Below, one piece after another: positions 52,754 through 63,600 of a stretch of 64,000 nt of DNA. Each line of letters starts with the position of its first letter. Within the stretch, counting starts at the first letter, position 1. This stretch comes from Litoditis marina. Lineage: Eukaryota > Nematoda > Chromadorea > Rhabditida > Rhabditidae. A program made the translations under genes and the position numbers. The DNA lies in the NCBI GenBank assembly GCA_964036275.1, contig OZ038435.1, positions 19,446,793 to 19,510,792 on the forward strand, given 5' to 3'. The notes under the pieces were generated by a model. That model was given only the letters and a program-made list of their open reading frames with translations, was not told where the DNA came from and did not search any database.

Positions 52754-55700
52754 TCAGTCTGGTATGAGGGAAATTTCGCCTATACTGACCTCTGGAGCTG
52801 GATATGGTTTCAAGTTGTCGTACTTTTTCTTGGTCTGGAATTGAAAATGTTTATTGTACTTTACAAGGTTTTTTTTCATAGGGCAACTCTTCAAGGGATG
52901 AGAACATTTCTCACAATTCAACTATGACGTCCTGCCTTCAACCCAGATTAGTAGTTGTTATTTAACACAAAAACGTTTCTGCTACCAGAACACCACTCAA
53001 GTTGGATACTTATTAAACACAGCTGAATTGAGATATACAGTATGCAAGTTTGATTCTATCGAATATATAGTGAGTGCCAAATTTATTGATTTCTGTTGCT
53101 CGCTGGAATCGAACCTGCGAGCAAGAGCACACTAGGGGCAAACTTTGGAATCGAAGACATATATGCGTACACAGGGGAAAGTGAGATACACAGTACCCTT
53201 CCGCCTTTCCGTTGGCGACGACTATAACCACAACTTTACACACACTGTTACTCCAGTAACTAACCCCATGTTTCACTGGACGTTGCGGAAGTCTGTTCCA
53301 AGTGAATATGATGCAAAGTGTGATGACTCCCAGTAGAACGATTTCAAGTGCAATGACTATCGGAAGATAGGTCTGACTCGTCGGGGGCGCGAGCTGCACC
53401 ACTCCTTCCATGTCACAGGGAGGAACGTCGAACTTCATCAGTCTGAAAGATGGTTGTAGGATGACCAAAATAGAATCGTATTTTGCACTCAATAGGCGCC
53501 AAAATGAACAAGTTGTGACTGAAAAACAACGAGATCAAACTACAAACGCAGTGGGACAAAACAACACACTCTGAAGTTAAAAAACGAGTTGTTTACCAAG
53601 GTTCGCCGAAAACCCAAGTTGTAAATCAAGGATCAGACTTTTCACCGCGAACTTGGTGCACAATTGTGCACCAATCTTTGATTTCACAACTTGATATCAA
53701 CTAGTGACCAATTTGGTGGGGTGAACCTTGGTAAACAACTCGGTTTTAAACTCCAGAGCATACGGTATTTTTCCTTTTGTTTTTGATCCTGGTTTTAGTT
53801 TAAAACCCGTGGAAGTCTTCTGAGTGTCATACCTTGCCAGAGTTCTGACATTTCAAAACGTTGAATTCATACTGTATGTGTCCAAGAACGTGTCTAAGAA
53901 AAAAAGACTATACCCACAGTGTGTCTTTTTGTCTCCACTGCTCGAAGGTGAAATTACGATTAGACGACCACATATCTTGGTCAACTGAAAGAAATTAGAT
54001 AAGAAACAAGTACGTATACTAGTATTTCCCCAAGGCCGTATGTAATAGTATACCATATCACATATTCTGCCGGCGTCTCTGTGATCTCCCTAACTTTTAC
54101 ATGCCACTGAGACACAATTCTTTCGAAATTGTGAGACCGACGCAGGATAGGACCTAGGCGCTCAAGCCCAAGCCGTTAAAGCAGGACGATTATGAGGACC
54201 GATCCCGTGACATCGGTGCTTTCAACTGCAATTGAACAATATATTGCGCTTTAAAGCAGGACGATTATGAGGACCAATCCCGTGTCAAAGGTCCTTCAAA
54301 CTGCAATTGTAAAATGTATGGCAGTTTAAAGGACTGAAGCGTTGCGATTGGACCACATGTTCGTGCTTTTTTAAGTGGCCCCAAAATTTGTTCAACAAGG
54401 TGAAGGAGATGCAGATACTGTTAGTGATGGTCACGTGAAACATATAAACACAGCAGAACTCAGAAACGTGCAATGATAAAGTGCACGATGCCTCATTGGA
54501 CTGCCAAGTTTATGTGACTATTCAATAACTTCTATATACTAGCGTGGACGGTTGAACTCGGGCAATGAATTTGGTGCATTAATTAAAAGTTTAAAAAAAT
54601 TATATGACGAGTAACTACGTAGAATGATGAGCTGCACTTTCGATAAAAATGACGATGATGCACAAGAGACTTATAAACTTGTCATAAACTGAATCATAAA
54701 TGAAATTACTAGTTCTGTCAAACCTACCGAATGCGTAGACTTCTCGTAACGTCCTCAGTGCGCACTTCACGAAGTTCAGACGTGGCCTTCAAAGAGAAAC
54801 ATATCAAAAAAGGTCATTGTATTCAATCAGAGTATGGTGCGTGCCAAATTTAGGAAATATCCGCCTAATATGAGACTCGAACCAGGCCCAAAAATTGCGG
54901 AGACGCGGAAGCTAACCACCATACCAGGGGCTTGTCGACGAATCGTATATACGTGTTCTTACACAGCACAAAGTGAAATATACAGTACAACTGCGGCCTT
55001 TTTTCAATCGACCACAATACGTGCTGGAACGTCCCGGAACCTTTTCCCATTCTGCGTCTCGCTATGCGCACTATATCACGAGATTAAGGTATTCCGTTCA
55101 GATTTAATGGTGGAAAATCTACTGGTGAGGGGAACGTTGTACCTTTGAACTTGATCAATTACTAACTTCATAGATAGTTGTTCCACTGCTCTAACCCCAA
55201 TCAATAACTACCTTTATAGGTAGTAGTTATTATTTCTAGTTAATTTATTCATTTATGTAATAGTTTATTCTAGTTAACTTCATTATATTTGATCTAATTC
55301 TGTAGGTAGCTGTGTTTGCTAGACAAACTCAATTCATTACTTTGATATGGAACTTGTTTTCTTTAGTTCTCAACTAATATTGTGATAATGCATCGAATCA
55401 GTGTTGAACAGCACAATTCCTCACCCGGAACCGCCTATCCGCTGTTGTTCGTAGTCTTGAACAAGCGTCGTCTGAAATGAAAAATACTTTTTTTTTACAT
55501 TCACATTTTTACATTGTTATTGAATCCAATAGTCCATTACCATTTACTGTCGAGTGCCTATATCAAAGAGTTACCTTTGTATACCCATTCATTTTGTCTA
55601 TTACAAACCTTAGTCACCTAGGCATTTCGAACATTTATGTTCTACTTCACACGATTTTCATAGTTATTTAGAAGAAATACAACTTTTCGTGAAAAAAAAA

Positions 55701-55892
55701 CGCACCCTTCACCCGTTTGTAACTCGCTCAAGCAAGCCATACAATGCTACAGTAACCCCCGGGAAACTTCAACGCGTGTGAAAAAGAGAAGCAACAAATC
55801 AAAAGGAAGGTGGAATCACAAAAATTTGTTTTCCCAACATGAAACAAAACGAGAAACGCGCCCATATAGAACTGAAAAGGTTATTTCAAATG

Positions 55893-55946
<54 letters not shown>

Positions 55947-57740
55947 GTTAAACGTGAAATGTGAAACGCACGTGTATATTGGCAATGTCCATATTGCATT
56001 TATTACCGGCGCAGAGACAATCCAAATTGCCACCGAATGCATCATCATAGACACAGTATGTAGAACGCTGGAAACACGGAATCAAAACAAACCTAACCAG
56101 ATATAGTGAGTGCCAATTTTATAAAATGTTTGACTTATGTGAGACTCGAACGTCGCCCAAAAGTATGGGAGGCGCGGACTCTAACCACCATACCATACCA
56201 ACTTAACTTATGCCAGCAGTGCGGACATATGGAATATGGGTTTTTGTACACAGCGCAAAATGAAATATACTGTACACCGCCGCCGCCTTTCTTTGAGCAA
56301 CCACTGAAATGTAAAAACGAAATGTAAATTCATTGTGAAAAACTTGTAGAATGAACAGTGATGAAAGGCTATTATTTTGATTCATTGCAACAACACGCTT
56401 AGTGCGACTGTTCTCGCAGCAAATACGAACTGAAAGTTCTGAGTACGTATGCTAGAAGATCCCGGCACCTTCCTCCCAACCTGCGTCTCTCCCTCTGCCT
56501 CACTATTTCATGTCTCTCATATCCCGGTGGGATGTAAGAGCAGAGAAATAGCGTATGTTTGAGGAGACGCAGGATGGGATGAAGGTGCCGGGATCTTTTA
56601 CCATACGTACTGTACTCTGAGGCATACTCTAGCAGTTTTAGTGGAATTGACCATAGAAGTGCTTAGAACTTACTTGATATAGAGAAGTGGCTGGTTGTTC
56701 CATACGCCGAAGATACACATCCAATTTGCTACACGCATTCTTCAGAACAAAACCACAGGCCGAGATGTACATGGAGTAACCACGTGGGCGTTCCAACTGG
56801 AAGCAAAGATTATACTTGAAGTAAGTTGAATATTTACGCGAAGTATAAAGTTGCATTCTAATGAGAAATCGTGCACTTTGTCATTGCACGTTTCTGAGTT
56901 CTGCTGTGTTCAACACGTTTCACGTAACTGTGCAATTGACCAACAGTATATGGGAAGTGAACAATACTAATTGTAGTTTGATCTCGATGTACGCCTTAGT
57001 TTACGACTTGCGACAAAATAAATCGGGATCAAACTACAAACACTGCGGATTGGGACATCATACACCGTAGGGGCTTTCTTTGGTAAGAGCAACCCCTAAA
57101 GATGAATATTGTCTTTTAACTTTTTAGGTAACACTTTGGTTACCTAAAAAGAAGCAATGGGTCATTTCACCTAACCTAAGAGTTGATTTTAGCGCTAGTT
57201 CAAGGTGAGACTGCCGGTTGCCTCTAGTGGTGAGAAGTAGAATATTTGAAATGTCATTAACAACTTGAAAGATCGATAAAATCAACCACTGTATCCGTGT
57301 GAACAAATTCAAAACGTATACAACATGTTTCTAAAGCTGGAAAATAGGAAAAATGATAGATGACATTTGTCGGATTCTATGAGAGTGAATTTCACCTTGT
57401 GTTCCTGATAGCTCTCCAATGATGTGTTTGCCAGCCTTCCATCATCTATGATTTTGCCATCACCACAGGCTATTTTAGCAGTTTCCATGGGGAATACTGG
57501 GAAAAATAGTAGAAATAGTAGGTGATCTGGAAAATAAACATGATAAATAGATCATTGAATCTTCAAAACATATCTATAAGTTGGCTTTCTGCAGTTTTAT
57601 GCTCACAAAACATGCTTACATAACGGCTTCTCCTACACAAAGTCGCAAAGTCGTTGAAATGGCCGAACTGAGAAATCAAAATGTTTGCAATATTTATTAA
57701 CCAATATGATCAAAAAGACTAACTTACTACGAACCATCAT
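52754..57740 (-). CDS. Single-pass type I membrane protein, Cys-rich ectodomain, unknown function
   Basis: Nine exons (minus): 57740-57728, 57526-57396, 56796-56674, 56067-55972, 55471-55425, 54786-54728, 53984-53918, 53442-53265 and 52834-52754. All junctions are in phase, giving 264 residues. Starts with a signal peptide (MMVRNHLLFLLFFPVFP). The ectodomain (about 20-200) has nine cysteines (including CLCAGNKCN) and N-glycosylation sequons NTS and NFT. A single hydrophobic helix (YLPIVIALEIVLLGVITLCI, about 203-224) precedes a short tail of about 40 residues with a Tyr- and Pro-containing stretch (KKKYDNLKPYPAPE). The C-x-C...CN ending loosely recalls Ly6/three-finger domains but cysteine spacing does not fit well. 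I do not recognise the family; probably nematode-specific and surface-exposed. Introns are unusually rich in small repeats. Confidence 0.75.
53066..53226 (-). mobile_element. TIR element with tRNA-like core (family G)
   Basis: TATAGTGAGTGCCAA at the left and TTGGCGACGACTATA at the right. Minus strand carries a B-box-like AGGTTCGATTCCAGC; the A-box side is partly deleted here. Confidence 0.65.
53575..53756. mobile_element. Inverted-repeat element family E, copy 1
   Basis: Ends CTCTGAAGTTAAAAAACGAG and TCGGTTTTAAACTCCAGAG are inverted and run into AGTTGTTTACCAAGGTTC / GAACCTTGGTAAACAACT. The centre has GTGCACAATTGTGCAC. A second copy is at 63395-63600. Confidence 0.75.
54176..54372. mobile_element. 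Palindromic MITE family B, copy 5 (nested or duplicated)
   Basis: Two successive left arms (TTAAAGCAGGACGATTATGA at about 54176 and 54252) precede one right arm, so one copy has inserted in or been duplicated with another. Confidence 0.7.
54416..54541. mobile_element. TA-ended MITE family C, copy 4
   Basis: ATACTGTTAGTGATGGTCACG at the left, TGACTATTCAATAACTTCTATA at the right, with internal CACAGCAGAACTCAGAAACG. Confidence 0.65.
54834..55015 (-). mobile_element. tRNA-like element, second subfamily, copy 1
   Basis: Begins GTGCGTGCCAAATTT. Minus strand carries TGGTATGGTGGTTAGC (A-box-like) and CTGGTTCGAGTCTCAT (B box), about 35 nt apart. The tRNA head differs from the 62271 copy, but the surrounding sequence is shared. 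Confidence 0.65.
55897..55940. repeat. (CT)n microsatellite
   Basis: About 44 bp of CT. Confidence 0.95.
56102..56300 (-). mobile_element. tRNA-like element, second subfamily, copy 2
   Basis: TATAGTGAGTGCCAATTTTA start. Minus strand has TATGGTGGTTAGAGTCCGCG and ACGTTCGAGTCTCACAT. Lies in an intron of the membrane protein gene. Confidence 0.65.
56458..56598. repeat. Foldback family H, copy 2
   Basis: AGATCCCGGCACCTTC and CCTGCGTCTC are mirrored by GAGACGCAGG and GAAGGTGCCGGGATCT, a nearly perfect stem of over 30 bp. Confidence 0.75.
56815..56952. mobile_element. TA-ended MITE family C, copy 5
   Basis: Shares AGTTGCATTCTAATGAGAAATC, GCACTTTGTCATTGCACG and AATTGACCAACAGTATA with the other copies. 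Confidence 0.7.
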
Positions 57741-59073
57741 AGAAAGTTGAAGCTTTGTTATGAAAGAAACCTAAACAGACCGTTTATCATGGTGAATTTG
57801 ATGCGAATGAAGTTTGAGATTTCATGAAAATTTCACGTATTCTTCATAACAAACGTACATGCACTAGTTCCGTACCTCTTGCTATAGTGATATTTTCTGC
57901 TACGTGGACTATCGTTAGTTTCTTGGAAACGGCCCGGACATTTTAATTTTCTGATGGCAACTTTGCCGAGAAAGTGGGCAAATCAGGAAGTTTTGTTACC
58001 GCCTCATGGGTTTGTTCTCGAATGTCACTAGATCTATGCCCAAGAGCATTCGATAATCCACCATGATGTCTTCTATGAAGAGAGGACCAGAATCGACTCG
58101 GATGAAGCTATACAAAACTCCGTGTCATGTATAATGATCAACGCCGCGTAACGAAGCGACGTGAAAGAATAGTAAATATGTAAATATATGGGTTTGTAGG
58201 TCCATCTCACCCAGACGTCATGGAAATCGTCATGGAAAAAACTAGAAGCTCTACTGCAAACTCACAGATCAAACTACGATGCGGACATGAAATCTTCAAA
58301 CACATATCGGGTGAAGAGTGCAGACGGCGTAGCGATTTCCACAAAAGTTCAAGAGATCACCTCATGAGCTTTGAGGACGAGCTTCTCATGAGATTCTATT
58401 GATTGCTATGCTACAACTTTGAGAGTTCACGAGTAGCTCGTGAGGTATATCATGAGAAACTCATATGTACTTCTCATGAGGTTGGACGGTTTGCTACGCC
58501 GCCAAACGTCCGAAACATTCCATGTGTCATTCGAACCTTCCAAATGTTCATGAATCAAGAATGGTTTCGGTGGATTCACCGAAATTGCGTTAAACTTGTT
58601 GTGCTCGGCGACCAAACTACAACGTTCGTATTAGTGAATAACTACTTTATCAATCCGTGAGTCGATGCTCACGAATCTCTCTGTTCCAAATATCTACCTA
58701 GACGTTTTTGACTTTTTTAGCGGAAAAGGGCGCTCCGAGACCAAATAACAACTCAGACATAGTCAAATCAATCAATCGATCCCATATTTTTGAATACCTC
58801 GAACTCAGCACACCGTCACGAACTTCCCTGTTTCAAATGTCGTACTATTTCGTGAAAAGCTTGGATAAAGTGATCAGATGACAGAAAAGTCTTAATTTAC
58901 CTTCTAAATATTCGTGAATCGGGAATGTTTTCGGATAATCATGCTGTGTTCCAAGACGAGAACTCACATCTTTTTCATCTTTATCAACCTATAAACGTAA
59001 ATGACTTCTTTTGCGGTTATAAGTTGAGGAACTTCCCTGTTCCAAATGTCTAGCTAAATGTTCATGAGTCTTT

Positions 59074-59184
59074 TCAGCGGAAAACATCTGAATAGCTGAA
59101 TATTCCATGTGCAACCTGGCTGCTTCCTCCAACGAACGATTCGTACTGATTTGCAATTACTTCCGGCGAACACTTGTTGATGGC
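59074..59184 (-). CDS. Possible terminal exon, unknown gene
   Basis: An acceptor (TCTTATAG) opens a 37-codon frame, AINKCSPEVIANQYESFVGG...SYSDVFR, ending in TGA. Composition looks coding, but no upstream exon could be connected and no family is recognised. It could be the end of a gene extending to the right or a relic. Confidence 0.3.
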   Translation of the reverse strand, partial: AINKCSPEVIANQYESFVGGSSQVAHGIFSYSDVFR

Positions 59185-60007
59185 CTATAAGATAAGGAAA
59201 TAAAACTTTTTATCAGGATGGTGACTAACAACCGGACTTAATCACAAAATGTGACCAGTGGGTTTGTAGAAAAAGTAGTTGAGTTTATAAATTTAGGCTA
59301 CGTTGCCCTAACCCGCTGAGTTTGTAGTTTGACCACCTTCATTGTCAGTCAAAGTTCGTTATTTATAGGATTTGTGAAACCGTTGTGGACACCGTACCAT
59401 CGATTTTGTATGGGACGGGGTTTGGCGAGCGGCCAGTTCGTCTGCGTATCATTGATCTACTCACTCTCTCAACTGCTGGCAGATTATCAACGACCGCTCG
59501 CCCCGCATCGCTCAATCAATGGAGCCCTCTGCTGTCTTTATGGGGAAAATGGCGACTATATGGAGTGTATGAAGATCAAACTACACCAAACATTGATCAG
59601 TCCTTGATTGCGTTTTTTACATTTCGTTCTTCTTCAATAGTGTACTCTGTAGGTGAGATCTCAATTCTACACAGTTTTCCGTTTTCAATAAATTTATTTC
59701 GAGTATTTCTTTTGTTAGTTGAAAACAGTGATAGGTGCAGAAACTTCTCTCGCTCTCTCTCAGTCTTTCTTTCTCTCTCTTTTGTCTCTCTCTCTCTCTC
59801 TCTACCTCTCTATCTCTGTGTCTCCCCTCTCACCATCGCGTTCTCTCTGTTGTCCAATCCACCCTCTTTTTCCTTTCCACCCGAGTAAATTACAACAAAT
59901 TACCCAATTTTCCCCGTGTTCATCCCGAAATTCCTCCATTCCATGATTACTCTTCCTTTTTTCTCAAGTACGTGAACAGCACCAATCTATAACGTGCGCT
60001 TTTCTTG

Positions 60008-60129
60008 AAGAAGGACGACTATGTGGTCCAATCCCAACACTTCAGTCCTTCAAACTGCAACACATTTTTCAATTGCAGTTTAAAGGACTGTTGAAACGGA
60101 ATCGGTCCACATACTCGTTCAACTTTAAG
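60008..60129. mobile_element. Palindromic MITE family B, copy 6
   Basis: GAAGAAGGACGACTATGTGG left arm; CCACATACTCGTTCAACTTTAA right arm; centre ACACATTTTTCAATTGCAG. Confidence 0.8.
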
Positions 60130-60530
60130 GCAAGCCTACACTGTGTATGTTGCCCTATCACATTGTTTTTGTAGTTTGATATTATTGATTTCTGGACAAA
60201 ATGTCTGAGTTAGGCTGTGTATGGAGTTAGAACTATAGTGAAGAGTTAGATTTCATTTGTACGTATTTTTTTTACAGTAAACGATCGAATATGTGAATGG
60301 CTTTCTATTATGAGCTATTCTGAAAAATGATCAGAGTAAGATAGACTCTAAATGGGACATGTTATTTGGTTCCGAGTGGGTGACGATTGGGCGAGAACGC
60401 ATTAAGCTACAGCCTATAACTCAAGCTAGAACATCACCGCGAAGTTAGAAGTGTAACGACATGTAGTTTATAAAAACAAAGTATTCCATTCATACAGCTT
60501 TCAATAGTAGACAGCCGCTCAATGTGTTTG

Positions 60531-60655
60531 AAGAAGGACGATTCTGTGTGGTCCAATCGCAACGCTTCAGTCCTTTAAACTGCAATACATTTTTCAATTT
60601 CAGTTCAAAGGACCGTTGACACGAGATTGGTCCACATAATCGTCCTTCTTTAAGC
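60531..60655. mobile_element. Palindromic MITE family B, copy 7
   Basis: GAAGAAGGACGATTCTGTG left arm and CCACATAATCGTCCTTCTTTAA right arm, over 40 bp of inverted match. Confidence 0.85.
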
Positions 60656-60764
60656 CTATTCGTCACCTACTCTGGTTCCGATGTATTCGTACTTTTGCAA
60701 TATATTTGCAATGCGCAGTTACTGATGTGCATAGAGATCGAACTACAGCTATACAGTCGATCCC

Positions 60765-60961
60765 TATAGTGGGTGCCAAATTTATAAATTTATGTCTCTC
60801 GCCGGAATCGAACTTGCGAGCAAAACATTCGTAACATGGCGCGAGCCACTGCGCTATTAGAGAACACAACCGTTGAGCTTTGAAATCGAATACATGCGTG
60901 CGTACACAGCGGAAAGTGAGATATACAGTACCCTCCCGCCTTTCCGTTGGCCACGACTATA
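60765..60961 (-). mobile_element. TIR element with tRNA-like core (family G)
   Basis: TATAGTGGG-TGCCAAAT start and GTTGGCCACGACTATA end. Minus strand has TAGCGCAGTGG (A box) and AAGTTCGATTCCGGC (B box). TA at both boundaries. Confidence 0.75.
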
Positions 60962-61054
60962 CGGTACAACTCATGGAGTCAGCTGATGCTGGTCTATCAA
61001 AAATGACCGAGGTGCTTAAAAACATGTCTCAAGGGAGAACATTCTAAATGAATA

Positions 61055-63003
61055 CAATTGAATTGTGAAAAAGACGAATTAAACGAATGTCGACCATGCG
61101 AGCTTGATGTTTCAATAAAACAGTCTGATTATCATTTACAAAATCGTTCAAATTGTTTTGTATTCAAAAATCTGCACGTTCCCAATTTTTTGTACGTTGA
61201 ACATATGATTAGTAAAGTGTTCAAAAGAAGTAATGTCATAATTTAATAAAGTTCATTTTTTCCGTTTCACTGAACTTAACTCAATATTTCATGCGCACTC
61301 CTCTTTCAGGGATGAAAAACTTCCCACAATGGATGCACTTATTCAAACATCACCCAATGTTCGCGGTATTCCATAGATGTCATTTTAGATGTTATGAAAA
61401 CTTTCCATTTTTGAAAAACGAGATAACTCCAAAAGTGACATGATAGTTGTTGCCAACGGAAAAGCGGGAGGGTACTGTATATCTCACTTTCCACTGTACG
61501 CCCACACGTCTTCGGTTCTAAAGCTTGACCGTTATGTTCTCTAATATCGCAGTGGTTAGCCCCTTGCTACCAATCGTTTGCTCGCAGGTTTTATTTCGGC
61601 GAGAGACAGAAATTTACAAATTTGGCACTCACTATAACCATTCTAAATATGAGTTGCGAAAATATCATCAAAGAAAGAACTCGTTTCAGTGTTACAATAA
61701 GACTGCCACGTTCGGTTTGGATGTGTTATACTAGAAGTAAATTGAATACTCACGTGAAGTTCGCATTCTAATGATAAATCGTACACTTTGTCATTGCACG
61801 TTTGTGAGTTCTGCTATGTTTAACATGTTTTACGTGACTGAGCAATTGACCATCAGTATACGGTAGTTTCGCAATGAAAAATTTCTGTCGAGTTCTAGCT
61901 ATCATTTTCTAAAAAAAAAGAAAGAAAAAGGATTTATCTAGAAAAACGAATGAATGCCATATCAGAATGCCTTGTAGATGAAACGTCATTATGATTTCTT
62001 TTTCTGCCACACTCTGTTCAAAGATGAGATACAACAACAAACTCAGCTATTCACACATCACCAAATATGTTGGGGGTGTAACCGAGATAGCTCACCAACA
62101 CTACTCATGTAGTCATTGTGTTGGTTTTAGCCTGTTTTTGTATCTAGCATGTTGCAAACATTTTTTTAACCTTCTTTTTTATATCTTGCAGGTTCCAAAC
62201 TACTCTGTAGGCTATTAAAACCCAGATTCGTAGGTCAAGCTTTCGCTTCTTCCTTTTGGAGAAAAACAAGTATAGTTGTCGCCAACGGAAAGGCGGGAGG
62301 CTACTGTATATCTCACTTTCCGCTGTGTACGCACACACGTCTCCCATTCCAAATCTTCTCTGTTATGTGCTCTAATAGCGCAGTGGTTAGCGCCTTGCTG
62401 TGAAACTTTTGCTCGCAGGTTCGGTTCTGGCAAGAGACACAAATTTATACATTTGGCACTCACTATAGATATATACTTTTGTTCCTTAGATTGTTTCTCG
62501 ATTCGATCCCCGTGTTTCACGACCAAACTACAACTTGTGTTCTTCCCTACATAGCTACTTAGTTCCAGCCAAAAATCTTCTGGCTAGTTCATTGAACAAA
62601 AAATAATTCTGAAGGCTTTGGATCAACGTAATCTTTCTTCGTAAAAGATTTGTAAAACGGATTTTACAGAGTGGGATGTCACTCTATATGCGTCATGTAT
62701 TGAAGAAGTTCACAAGCACAAGTGGACTAAGGTAGTCTGATCCATGTATAGTGCTCACATTTCCCAACTGGACTCGTTGGCAGCGTGCCAAAAAACTTTG
62801 GAAGACTGTTATTTAGAGAAAACATATATTTTACAGAAAGTTTCTTTGAATAATACAAATTATAACAGACGGGCAGAACCTTTCACATGCATTTTGAAGC
62901 ATTTCAACATGTCCAAAAACTGCCTTGAAATTTCATTGGCAAGCTGCCCAAGTCCAGTTGGGAAATGGTGCGAACCATACCCATACCACTTTACAGTAAA
63001 ATG
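61055..63003 (+). CDS. Possible Cys-rich secreted protein exons (unassembled)
   Basis: Several plus-strand segments look coding: about 61060-61190 (NCEKDELNECRPCELDV), 61667-61710 (CYNKTATFGLDVLY-stop after an acceptor), 62670-62732 (WDVTLYASCIEEVHKHKWTK between acceptor and donor) and about 62790-63003 (CQKTLEDCYLEK ... FNMSKNCLEISLASC ... stop). The regular cysteines recall nematode T20D4.11-like (DUF19) secreted proteins. Exon phases do not join cleanly, and repeats interrupt the locus, so this may be a decayed gene or parts of several genes. Only the open frames and splice-like ends are seen; function is inference. Confidence 0.3.
61442..61635 (+). mobile_element. TIR element with tRNA-like core (family G)
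   Basis: Starts ATAGTTGTTGCCAACGGAAA and ends TTTGGCACTCACTATA. A-box-like TATCGCAGTGGTTAGC; the B box is degraded. Confidence 0.7.
61727..61861. mobile_element. TA-ended MITE family C, copy 6
   Basis: TATACTAGAAGTAAATTGAA left end and AATTGACCATCAGTATA right end. Confidence 0.75.
62271..62467 (+). mobile_element. TIR element with tRNA-like core (family G), best copy
   Basis: TATAGTTGTCGCCAACGG start and TTGGCACTCACTATA end. Inside: A box TAGCGCAGTGG at about 62382, B box GGTTCGGTTCT at about 62419 (31 nt apart), bracketed by CTCT and AGAG, which could form an acceptor stem. Confidence 0.8.
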
Positions 63004-63394
63004 ATGAATTTTCATGTTTATTTTCGACATTCAAAAGATATCTGTAGGCTTTCAGACTTTGGTATTGTAATCTCCACTTTTTCTACAGACTAGCAAATAA
63101 AATTAGGTGTCAGGTTTTGTTAAGTCTAAACTTTCCAACTATTTTGCTGCTAATTCAACAATTTCATTATGACGTCCTCACAATGTGAGCGTGACATGCT
63201 ATTTTTGTTTTGAGTTCAGTTCAACTTTGCCAATTTCCGTTTCATACAAACCTTTCGAGCGAAAATAGCCATGTGATAATGATAACATAGAATAACACTG
63301 GACGCCTACACTCTCTTTTTGATCTACCGTAGGAGGGTCGCTCATGCACAGCGGTAGTAGATCGCACTTGTGTGTGTTTACTTTGCCGTGTACT

Positions 63395-63600
63395 CTGAAG
63401 TTAAGAATCGAGTTGTTTACCAAGGGTCGCCAAAAATTCAAGCTGTTAACCTAAATTCAAACTTTTCAAAAGAGAACTTGGTGCACATTTGTGCACCAAC
63501 CTTTGATTTCACAACTTGATATCAACTAGTGACCAATTTGGTAAGGGCGAACCGCGAACCCTCGTCAACGACTCGGTTTTTTAACTGAGAGTTTGTAGTT
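63395..63600. mobile_element. Inverted-repeat element family E, copy 2
   Basis: CTCTGAAGTTAAGAATCGAG start; interior GTGCACATTTGTGCACCAAC; shares AACTTGATATCAACTAGTG with copy 1. Confidence 0.7.

Noticed and set aside
62340..62440. Functional tRNA gene
   Set aside because: A and B boxes fit, but the cloverleaf is incomplete and the segment recurs in several transposon-like copies.
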